Shown here: in pieces, positions 1 through 10,587 of the stretch
Position numbering within the stretch: the first letter of the stretch is position 1
Layout: the number at the start of each line of letters is the position of its first letter
NCBI GenBank assembly: GCA_035041965.1
Contig: JAPYMA010000479.1
Location: 1 to 64,000 of the forward strand
Source: Anisakis pegreffii
Lineage: Eukaryota > Nematoda > Chromadorea > Rhabditida > Anisakidae
DNA length: 64,000 nucleotides
Direction of reading: 5' to 3'
The notes under the pieces: model-generated
Databases searched by the model: none
What the model saw: the letters and a program-made list of their open reading frames with translations, nothing else
Told to the model about the DNA's origin: nothing
Program-made: the position numbers and the translations under genes

Positions 1-331
1 ACGATACGAATAAGGAATAATTACGACAGAAATGGAGCAGAATAATGCTAATACCATCACGAACCCTAATCATCAGTTTCAATTTGAACATTTGACTGCA
101 TTTTTGTCTTAATAGAAGCGTTGGATAGACCAAAAAAGGAGATATCGTGAATCAGTGGTTACGGTTTTTCTTATGTTTTTAGAGTGGAGCAGAATAAACC
201 AGTATTCAAGTCATATGGCTGAATGAGTTAAAGTATGAGGTGAAGAATTCGAAGTCACTGTCTTTCTATAAACAAGGATCAAGAAGTAGCTGGAGTCATT
301 GAATTTGTTCACATTTGTCAAGCACCGAAAT

Positions 332-3300
332 CTATTTCATCACATCAAGTAGATATGGTCCATAGGTTTTGTCGAGATAACTTTCAATCTCTTTGCATTT
401 GCTCTTCAGATCTATTGACGATAACCACACAATCGCTCCATTGATATTCATGTCCTTCATTTGCTTTAGTGTATTGAAGAGATCCCTCTGAAACTTCGAT
501 TAGTGACCTGATCATGAAGAGTAAATTGATCGAGTCTTTCGAGAAGAATATGATTATCGTTAGTTGATGACAATGATAACCATATTGACGACTAGAAGAC
601 GGTAATTGGGATAGTGCGAGGGGACGGAATTTTTCGGTCATTCTGCCAATCAAATAAGCAGTTATGGACTGTGATATAGGCTGTCCATAACGGTCAGCAA
701 GAATCTACAACTTTCTCGACACTTTTAAAGAACCTATGAAGGATATATCGGGCCCCCAAGTCGTAATGCATGCTGCAGGGCACGGGCGGTCAAAAGGTGG
801 TAAGCATTCAGAACTTGTGATACGAAACTGAGCTAAATCTCATTCATTGATCTACAAATGTGGCAAAAATTGAGTGCTGAATCTTGTTTTGTTGTTTGTT
901 GAACCTAGATTAATATAGCTGGATGTTTCTCTTCATGCTTTTGATTCTTTTTGATTACAACATAGCAAACTCAACGTTTTTTTCCTTTGAGACACTTTTC
1001 TAAATTTCAAAATATTTTTTGCCACACATGACGGTAATGAAATAATGAATAATATCTGTACCTTCGAATAAAAATCAGACTGATGAGTGTATTCGAAACT
1101 ACTGTACGCATAGACTGGTTTGTTGGGATCTTGCAATTTTGATGCGATACGTTTCGATTCGGTGAGAATCGCCTTCACATAACGTTGGTTCACTTCAGCA
1201 CTTGCGTTGTTTTCCAAATAAATTGATGGGTACAGAGCATCAACTTCGTTCAAAATCTTCAATAACCTGCAAAATCAGCAACGGCGAATGAATCGTAGGT
1301 TAACAAATTCTGGTTTATGGAACGGTGAAAGACCGTGTAATCAGCCTTGTCAGATTTTGTGCCTTTAAGCAAGAGTAATACAGAAGGTGATTTCAATCAC
1401 TGAATGACGTTCAGTGCTGTGCGAGTAATTTTTGCATTAAAAAAGGAATTGTAAATCAAAATAAACTCTGCTATGAAGTGTGTTATTCATTAATTTCCAG
1501 TCATGCAAGATCCGTTTGATCATGCTGAACATTTTGCAGGCTCAAGTCATGACTAATGCGTTTCTGGCCGTTATTTTGATGATATATTTGCGTGCATGAT
1601 CACAGATCTAGTGTTCTTAGATTAACTTGAAAATTTTAACTGTGCGTACGGAACCAGCCGATCGTGAATCATTCTTATCGTGACCATTCATACCAATCGA
1701 TTGTCGTGATACTAATTTTGCGGTAATTTTTATTCTATTATTGTTCATTTGCAGAGTACTGATGTATTTTAGTTCAGCCTGGAAGCAAAATGAAAATGAC
1801 TTATGGAGCAAAAGTGCGATCTGCTAGTGTGTTGTGAGAGGAAACGGAAACGAGATTTGAATCAATTGATAATGTTGCGAGGATCTTCACGGAAATGAGG
1901 GTATATATTATTATTTCGGCTAATTGTATTGCTGAATTTTGGCTAAAACAGTGTGCACGGAAGCGCGAGCATTGTGGCCAGCAACGTTACAAACGTTTCA
2001 TAGCCTGATTGGAAATCCAGGTATTGCTGAATTTTAATAGTGAATTGTAAAGATTGTAAAAAATGATATTGAAAAACATTCGGCTAACATATAGTTGTAT
2101 GCTTTGAATTGAGTGCTGCATTCATCATCATTGTTTTGTCCTGCATCGTAATTACACAGTGGAAATCCATAGAATCCCCACTTTCCATGTGGTCTCAGCC
2201 TTTTTCCGAGCTTGATTGTTTCAACCATAAAATTACTGAAAATTTGTTGATCACTCTCTGTGAACAGTTGCTTCTCCCTAAAGAACAATCACTCTTCCGA
2301 TGGATTCTTTGTCGAAAATTTCGAACAAATTTCATCACTGAAAAAGGTATTCGAGGGAGCACGATGTTTTGCTGGAATAATGGACACTGAGGGGAATTAT
2401 CTCTGATGTTGGGACGAGAGGCAAATGCAACGAGGTTTATTAACATAGCATATTAACATGTTCATGTGAGTCGATCGGAGATTTTCATCTAAATTGACCA
2501 GCTGAGAGGAACATTTTAGAAACGAACGACGGTCGTCGATCGTATCGTATTACCATTCTTGAGATGATCAAACATTGTTTTTACCAGACAAGTAATTTTG
2601 TTATGGGTCAGCCTAATCACATTCTCATGCCTCATATCATTGTCTGAGTCCGCCAACTCATCCTGGGACATTTATTAACGAAATTAATAATCGCTCTGAT
2701 ATAATGCACACTCACTACGCAGCTACATCGAACTCCTTTTCAGCGGTTTCCTTCACTTCAGCATCACTTAGACTGCTGTCACGATCTCTAACGATTTTTT
2801 CAGATTCGCGCTGATAAATTCTTTTCGACGACCAGTTTAGAACGTATTTTGGTCGCCAATCTTCAAAGTCTAAAATCGCAAGTCCACTGAAATTCGGATT
2901 CGGTATTGCCTTTATTATGTCGTTCTCAGCTTTCCGGAGATGTGCATTTAAATCGACCAACTGAAATGAATTTTTTAGAAACAAGTGACAGCTGTCGATC
3001 ATATTGTATTAGCATTATTGCGATGATCAGACCGTGTTTCTACCAGACACACAAATGCTTGTGACAATTAATTTAACAACATGACAATGACAATAAATAG
3101 AATTTATGATTAGTAACGATCTGATTCTGTGTTTTATCAGACTATGAATGCATGTATATTAAATGTATTTGCAAATCAGCTTCATGCAGCAAAGAGCTGT
3201 GAGCATTTGCAATCAACGTAATGTGCATGATCGTATCGTTCAGAATGATAGCGATGATGGAAAGCATACGTAGAACTGGGCAACAATTTCTATTTAATCC

Positions 3301-3703
3301 TGTGCGCAAAACTGGTCCACAAAACTGATTATTGCTGTTGTTGTAATGTTTGTATCATCAGTAAAGCAGTAGTCAATGATTGAATCGTATTCACTTTCCT
3401 AAATGATCGAACAGATGCGATCATTTTCGTTTGATCAAATTGACTTACAATAATGAATGAGCAGTCTACGTTGACCAGTTAATCCGCATCAATGGTGCTA
3501 ACCTGAGGCAAACCTTTATTGATAGCGCTTGTAGAATCTGAAGCGTTCTTGAAATACGGATACAAACCGAACTTTGATTCGTAGAGTGTTACCACTTCAT
3601 CACCGAAGAATTTTTGATCAGCGTTGGCTTGGATTTGATACTGTGAGAGGTTCAGGTGGACCTGCTCTTTGATGCAAACTGCTGTTGGAATATTCCAATG
3701 CGC
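332..3703 (-). CDS. chhy-1: Hyaluronidase / chondroitin hydrolase (GH56), lacking its first exon
   Basis: Secreted or lysosomal endoglycosidase that cleaves hyaluronan or chondroitin; the single C. elegans family member prefers chondroitin. Coding exons on the minus strand are 3703-3503, 2960-2719, 2235-2089, 1266-1062 and 487-332, ending in TAG. Each junction keeps frame and has GT/AG sites. The first exon opens with WNIPT, followed by LNLSQY. The catalytic D-x-E lies in LDFEDWRP. Later family blocks are RPHGKWGFYGFP, ALYPSIYL and YAYSSFEY, and the C-terminal WLSS replaces the usual WGSS. The conserved Arg of YSRFEY is Ser here. No EGF-like tail follows. The signal-peptide exon should lie above 3703 but I could not find it. 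Family assignment is secure; the ortholog symbol is by analogy with C. elegans. Confidence 0.9.
2455..2615 (-). pseudogene. Duplicated exon-start relic inside a hyaluronidase intron
   Basis: About 110 bp at 2490-2600 is clearly similar to 2950-3060, the acceptor and first codons of the catalytic exon. On the minus strand the relic shows a CTCAG acceptor followed by LVNLDENLR, against LVDLNAHLR in the real exon. After about nine codons the similarity to coding sequence is lost and no catalytic motif follows. This looks like a partial tandem duplication of an intron-exon border that decayed. Confidence 0.6.
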
Positions 3704-4690
3704 CTGCGAATATAAGCCACTTCATATGCATAGTCGGATCAGGAATCGTTGATAAGATGATGTGACAAAAGCGAATTTGATCACGACGGGAGATGCTAAT
3801 TTTTTCTCAGAGTTGAACCCACTGTATGATTAGCGGGATCTGCATTTAGAAAGATGTATAGAAGCCGTGAAATGTTTCGATAATAGATTTGAGATAATCC
3901 TGAATCATCAAAAAAAAAAACTCACTGAGATTGAGCTGACACTTTGTTGATAGTAAATGAAAACTAAGCAGCACACATAGATATGTTCAACGATCATATT
4001 TTAATGGTAATGAAACACCTGACTAGATCTCAGTAACTAGCTTCGTCGAGAGCCCAACGAATCTAAGTGAATTCATTCTGATGGCTCCTATTTAAACACT
4101 TTTTCAGCACTTCATTAATTCTGATTGATTCATTCTTAAAATCATAAACACCCCAATTTATGGAATCATAGACAGCGGAGACGGGAACAATGACGACTGA
4201 TTTGATATTTCATTGAAAAAATGTCTCTAGCAAGAGACACTTTTCATTGAAATGTAAAAGACTCAAATTGTTATTCTGTTATTGTGGGGGAATGTTGGAT
4301 TAGTCATTTGCCGATGCGTTCATTCTCATTGGAGCTTCCCATCTATTCCATTCAAGATTCGCTTTGAAATGTTATGCATAATCGATTTCCACACGATCGG
4401 ATCAGATTTCTACAGTTTAATAGCTTAACGAATAGAATACAGAATAACTGGCCTATCGCTCATTACCCTCCTCACTTCACTGCTAAAAGTATGCCAGCGG
4501 TCACTGTTGTTTTGTAGGCTTGAATTAACCAACTGGCGTCATGGAATGGTAGCAAATTTGAAGCAGCCGTGCAATTCACGAAATTTTTTCAGCTTAACAA
4601 TCAGCTGACAATGTTTTCTGTTCATCTTTCTTCGCGGATCAATGCATATGTTGAACACTAGCAATGCGTGATGTGACTGCGTCCACTCTA
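3704..4690. other. Stretch without a recognised gene
   Basis: Expected to contain the 5' end of the hyaluronidase gene, but no convincing signal-peptide exon was seen. A short GTCTCT/AGAGAC hairpin lies near 4225. No long open frame with domain similarity was found on either strand. Confidence 0.4.
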
Positions 4691-4815
4691 ACTTGGAACT
4701 TGAACGGGCCTCGCTTGGACACTGATTGCGGCAAAAAAGGCTTCCGAGCGGTCCGTGAAGAAAATCAAAACTCATGCAAAGCAAATTGAATTGCGTGATT
4801 GATCGACTATTCTAG
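4690..4815 (-). pseudogene. Decayed copy of the 3' exon found at 6198-6340
   Basis: About 100 bp at 4715-4810 matches 6235-6335 closely in DNA. On the minus strand this copy reads as a degraded version, FFTDRSEAFFAAISVQA against FFADRLGAFSASISVQA, and has an in-frame stop. The other copy stays open. This suggests duplication of a coding exon followed by decay here. Confidence 0.5.
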
Positions 4816-4998
4816 CGATCCTCATAGGAGGTGAAATCACCCATTTTAGGTAACTTAAAAGTGTCAATGGGTATGGAAGGGGTTAGAATATCAGTATTTT
4901 ATGCAGTTTTATGCTGTGATACAACGCCACTGTGATGGTACTTTTTAACTCAGGTATGCAAATGTGGTTAGTTGATGACCACAATTTTCATTCTCCTA

Positions 4999-5454
4999 TT
5001 TTCTGACAATGAGTATCATTAGCTCGACCAGGCTTAACAGGGTTTTCATTCGTTTTAACAGGATTTTTATTCTTTTTCTTGCTGTTACGATCACTCTCGT
5101 AGCTTTTATCACCGAAAGTGTTCTCTTTTGCTAATTTCTCATTCATGTCACTCAACAATTTTAGTCAAATTCTCATTCTATCAAAGACACTCTATAATTG
5201 ATCATTTGACTGTCGAACGTTGTTGAGCATTAATATTCGATTACTGTATTGATGATTTCGGTTGTCAACACTCGTCAACATATCCAGTAATTAGTATATG
5301 CTACAGAATAAAAATTTGATTCTAACTGTGAAATGAAATGTGACGAAGTGAATGAGAAAAGTCATCAAGAGAACGATACTCGCATATAATAGCTATGAGA
5401 GTGAATATAACACGTCTGAAAAGAATGAGAATTCATCTAAATCAGTTTGAAGTG
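4999..5454 (-). mobile_element. Foldback/MITE-like repeat, copy A
   Basis: The reverse complement matches 10770-11198 along almost its whole length, with roughly 85 percent identity by eye. Each copy has long imperfect terminal inverted repeats: both ends, read inward, share CATTCTTTTC, then CTCATAGCT, then TTCTCATTCATTTC. No coding capacity is seen. Together these properties suit a non-autonomous foldback DNA transposon. Target-site duplications were not clear. Confidence 0.65.
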
Positions 5455-6197
5455 AGCAATCGACAATAGCTTTTCATGCAGTCATAATCGACTGCAATAA
5501 TGAGGAACAGAACGGTTTAAAAGAAGGCCTAGCCATGTCGCATACCATCATGGTGTTCTTCTATCAAGGGGGTTATGGCAGACTGTCAGATCATCAAAAA
5601 GGGTAATGAGCACCTGAACGTGAAAACCACTTAACTATTCTCTTGTGTAATCAACAGCAGCATTTGTCGAGGTAGTTTTTTTATTCAGTGCGCAAAATTT
5701 TCTCCTTTAAGTGATTAATTCCTTCATTTAATTAATGGATGGCATAGGAATAGTAATAAAAGCATTTAGGATTTCTGATATTGTATGTTCATACCTTTAC
5801 GAGGCTGTTTACAGTCAATGTCACTGTCGTATTCATCGGTCCATGCATGCATTGAAGTTATTTCGTTGACAGATACAGTCTCCTACATCTCCGAATTATT
5901 CAAAACATTATGCAAAATAGTTATAACACGAATAAGAATACCTAACAAACATTACCATATGCATCAAACAACATTCATTTCGTTGACAAAATAACTTTCT
6001 CATGCAACTTTTGAATATGAGAGTGATACTGATTCCAAATAGCCTCATTTAACATATTACTACCAGAGCCTGAATTTGGTGTAACGGGGTTAATGTTTGC
6101 GTATTCCTTAATGCGACACTCCATCAGGCGGATCTGGTGGTATGAGGTGACACATATTTCGATGAGAATGTTGAACGCAATTGTGTTCGTATCAGGT

Positions 6198-6904
6198 TTC
6201 TTTCCTCATTCCTTTTGGAAATTGGCTTGAATAGAATCCGCTTGGACACTAATTGAGGCAGAAAACGCTCCCAAGCGGTCCGCAAAGAAATTCAAAACTC
6301 TCGCAAGCCAAATTGAGCTGTGTGGTTGATTGACTATCCTCTTGCATCAACCTTTTGATCTAGAGATACCCTGTCGAAGAGTATTTTTTCGGCGGAAACT
6401 CCACCACGAACTGATGGAGTAAAGCTATTGGCAGATAGCTGGGTGCCAGGATCTTGAAGAGCGTTGCAGATAGCTTCGTTAGTAAGGTCAATTGTGCTCG
6501 AATGGTTAGCAATGAACTTCGACCTATCCTTTATCATTGTGTTTTTGTTTGTTTGAACCAAAAAGCGTAATATTCTCGCTGAGTTTAGTGATCGCATTTT
6601 GAAAGGTGGAATTCTGAAAAAATTACAATGTCGTTGAATGCTGTTGTAGTATCCATGAATTTGGGATAGTTCGTAAATTGAAAAATATAGATCAATAATG
6701 CTCTCATCAATGACGCTTTCAACCATTGATCATTGGAGGTCCCCTCCTCTTTGGTCCAATTCATTTCCCGACGAACACTCCTTTGAAATGCATTAGGGAA
6801 AGCTGAACAATTCAAAGAGTGACTGTGAATTTTTTCACATATATACATCGAAGAATAGGAATTGCGTAATTGACTCTCCAAGTCCAGCATCTCATAAACT
6901 CTCA
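6198..6904 (-). CDS. Partial gene of unknown function, possibly nuclear-receptor-like ligand-binding region
   Basis: A strong TTTTTTTTCAG acceptor precedes an open exon, 6904 to about 6627, containing MLDLESQL and, about 60 residues on, LMRALLIYIFQFTNYPKF and FNDIVIF. That spacing loosely resembles helices 3-5 of nematode nuclear-receptor ligand-binding domains (a hydrophobic helix, P-x-F, then D-x-x-x-F). A middle exon reading LTNEAICNALQDP lies around 6518-6334. A last exon, about 6330-6200, contains FFADRLGAFSASISVQA and ends in TGA. I saw no zinc-finger DNA-binding domain. Junctions between the last exons are unresolved, and the family call is weak. Confidence 0.3.
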
Positions 6905-7339
6905 CTGAAAAAAAAGAGCCTTTTACATGGTTTCTCGATGTTTTTCTTTTCTGTTGCTTTTGGAAGACTGAAAATGCGTATTCCCTATCGGAACAAGTCG
7001 TCATGTATCGGTTTGAGAAGAATCTATAGGCATGTTACAAGAAGATTTCCTTTTTAGTATCCGTAATACTGTTCTTCATGTGAAACAGTCCATCCGTTTG
7101 GTTCCAAAAACTCGCATTACATTTTTTTCTGTGCATCTGATCAAACGTATAAACTTCAGTTATGTTTCACGTAGAGACGGCCAGTTTTTTTGAGCGGAAA
7201 CAAAATGTTTAACTGTTGCTCAGTGGATTTATTAATCAGAAACATCTTGAATGAACACAGTCTCAAAATTTTCAATAACAGAAATTCGAAATTTTTGTAC
7301 ACTCAAAACACGGTAACAAAGATAATCACAATTACTGAT

Positions 7340-7560
7340 GAAGTTCTATGAAAAAGAAGAATAGTAACGATAATTATTATTATATCAATGATAATAATAA
7401 CGACAATAATACTCATAATAGTGATTGTAATGATGATGGTAAGACCAATGATAATAATAATTTACAAGAACGGTGATACAAGAAAGTAGTAATAATAATA
7501 ATAATAACAACAAATAATATAACAATCATAATAACAACGTCACCAATTAAAAGATAACAC
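7340..7560. repeat. AAT/ATA-rich simple-sequence tract
   Basis: Imperfect runs of AATAATAAT and related triplets lie just beyond the stop codon of the RhoGAP gene, probably in its 3' untranslated or downstream region. No other feature was seen here. Confidence 0.6.
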
Positions 7561-7843
7561 TGCTATGAAGCAATACGCAACAACAACAAATTTTCATGCA
7601 AAAAACCAAAGAATTGTTTTCAAATCACTCAAACAACTTTTAAAAGTTCTCAACAATCGAATCACAATTATACTTTGTATAACACAAATTTCAAACCAAT
7701 CCACTGAACCATCAATGTGAGTTTCCGCAACTTCAACTCCAACGCAGTCCTCTCTTGATCAAGATTCATACAAATAATATATAGTTCTTGAGCAAGATCG
7801 ATTGACAACACCATCGATCAATAACAAAATCCATTCAACAAGA

Positions 7844-10587
7844 TCACCTTAAGCTAAAGTTTGATGAACGATAGTCAGTGTCAAGCGCTGGTGGAGGTCC
7901 AGATTCACTCTGAAAAATTGATCTTAGCTCATCCACCGACCAATTCACTTCCAGCGGTTCCATCAGAATATAGCGATTCTTTTTTCGTTCACGTCGCGCA
8001 AAATTGCCGTTCAGAGAATCGCGTTGCTGTTGTTGTTCGTATCGTGCTGAGTCGTTCAGCCCGATCGCGGATTTATTCAAAAATCTTGCACTCATTTTGC
8101 CATCATCTTCATCTGCACTGAAATTACTTCTTGTCCACGAAGTAACCTGAGGTTGTGATGCAAAAGTGTTGCGTAGAAACGGCTTGACCTCTACGAACGG
8201 TGGAAGGTCACGATTCAAATTCACTTCACGCTCACTCGTATATCCATCTGATGTTGAATGCAGTTTTTGGTGTGGTTGTACCTTAATGACTCGTCTTTCC
8301 GATAGGGGAGATGAGAAGAATCTTTCTGATAGATTATTGCTGCCGCTATTGTACGTTCTCGCAGGCTTCGTTGGCGGCTGGCTGATAAGTTGTGTTAATG
8401 GCGAATAACTGCTGTATAATGGTCGTGAGCTGGTCACAACGCTCCAGTCGTTATCCTGGAGGAGATGCGGCGTATAACTCGGAGAACTGTTATTGCTCGG
8501 GTTACTGCCAATACCACTAGTATTACTGCTTGTGTTACTATTGCTACTACTCGTACTGCTATTACTTTGAGTGTTTTGTGCGATCGTTTTACTTGACCAT
8601 CGAGTTGGCTGCTGCCGTAACGGTGATGTTTGGAAGTTGTTCGTATGAGATTGCTTATAATTGTTACTGCCAAGATTCGAGACTAAAGATGTGGGACGTG
8701 GCAGAGCTGGTGAGTTCATGTCGAAGTGTTGTTGTTGAGTTGAAGTTGATCTGAAGAATGATTTATTAGCATCAGTTTCTGTTGAAGGACTCTCATGCAA
8801 AGGTTGTTGTTTTACTGTTGAATCACATTTGCTTTGTTGGGGTTGTTGTTGACTGTTAGATGCTTCAAGACGATAACTGCTGTATGGTGTTGGTGTGCTT
8901 GAGATTAGTGGCATCTGCAGATTGCGATCCTCATTGCGACTCTCGAATGACTCCCTCGTTTCAGAGAGATCGTTGTTGTTGGACTTCTCATCTGGCGATC
9001 GTTTCAAGAACGTTTCAAAAATCTTTGACGCACTTTTATCGGCAGCAGCATATTTGTTTGCATCTGATTTGATCGACGACTGCATATCTGCTGATTCGAA
9101 CGATCTACTCGCATTGACACTGCTGCCAGTTTTCGTTGTTGCAGAAATTTTTCGTCTTGGCGTTGGAGACGATAATAAACTCGCTTCTGAATGCACCGAC
9201 GGTGTGATGCTTACAGTAGAAGCTTTTCGAATGATCAACGGACTCTGACTGCCGTCAGAGGGCGAGATTTGTGCGACGAGGTCTTTGCGATAACTGTTGC
9301 TGACACTGGCGCAGAAGCGTCGATCAGAAACGATTGGCGGCGATGCCGGTGGAGCTGGAAGTGGTTTGGACTGCTGCAGACGCTCGAGATTTGAGTCGAT
9401 CGTTGTTGCTGCTGATAGATTTGTACGACTTCGGTCGTTCGGTGATGCAATTTTATCAAGCTTTCTGCCACTAGTCTCATCAACAACATTTCCAGTGCTC
9501 ACTGGAAATATAGTAGCACTAGTAACTGTTGGACTAGTATTCGTAGGGTTTGTGTTTAAAGATAAATTTGACGGAGCACTTGCGATAGCATTGCTTGACG
9601 ATGTCAAATATTGTTTGCGTGTCGACGTTATCGGACTGCCATTGCGCATCGATGATGCAATACCGAGAGGACGATGGTTCTTCGTGTTGCCGACGGCTAT
9701 CAGAATTGAAGGTGTTGACGATGACGATGTTAGTGTTGCAGGGATCGTGGTGCAATCTGATGGACGACTCGGTTGAGGCTGAGCTGTGGTGGTGGGCAAC
9801 TCTATCTCTGAATGTCTTGAAGAAATCGCACTGGCGCATTCTGAAGATACTGCCGACAATGTATTTGATGAAAATGAAGTGATTGAATTGAGTGGTCGCG
9901 CTGCGGTGAACTGTTGCGACCGAGTGGATTGCTGCTGCTCAGAGATTCGTGTGTTGAATGAAGAAGACGACGATGCATTTGTTGTGTCACATGCACCAAC
10001 CGTCTCACGACGTTTCAGTAGACCCGACGCTGCTTTTTGATCGTGATTACGAGCGTGTGTCATGTGGTGGTTTTGATAGCGATTCACCAACTTCTCATCT
10101 GAATGATGACTGCTTTTGTTTGTCTTCTTCATGTAGCGCTCTTTACTCGCACTTTTCCACTGCGCGATCAGATTCGTTGGACGATTCTTGGTTTGTACAT
10201 TGGAGTTCTCTCGTGAAACCACCGGTGTTCGATCGTTGTCCTCGTCATCGTCCCTCTCAATCTCAGTGCTCAACGCATCGTCGTTCGAACCATCGGAATC
10301 GTCATCAGAGTCATCGTCTTCATCGTCCGTTGAAATACTCCTACTCATATAGCATGAAGAGGTTGCTGCCGCCGGTGTTTTCAGCGCGTACAGATGCGTT
10401 TTGCTCGTGCTATCAGTCGTGTTCATACAGTGGCTGTAAATACTGTTGATTCGTTTGGAACGCACTGAGTTATCCGGAACGACAACTGGCGATGAAACGC
10501 TGAATGAACATCCGGAAGCGGGAGACGCCAGCGCAGAGGAATCTGGACTCATCGATGGCTCTAAAACGCCATCTACGTCCGATAATC
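7844..10587 (-). CDS. Last exon of the RhoGAP gene: ~910-residue disordered Ser/Gln/Asn-rich tail
   Basis: One uninterrupted exon of 2,744 bp joins in frame to the end of the RhoGAP domain; the split glycine codon at 12381/10587 restores phase. Composition is strongly Ser, Thr, Asn, Gln and Pro. An acidic block rich in D and E lies near the start, around 10320-10220, with poly-Ser and Gln runs in the middle. A more ordered C-terminal segment (NRYILMEPLEVNW) lies about 45 residues from the stop. No second domain was recognised. Vertebrate ARHGAP20 also has a long C-terminal tail. Long antisense open frames over this exon are by-products of its codon composition. Confidence 0.85.

Noticed and set aside
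7861..10449. Several plus-strand open frames of 70-163 codons and alternative minus-strand frames
   Set aside because: They lie over the 902-codon RhoGAP tail exon, have low-complexity composition and no domain similarity.
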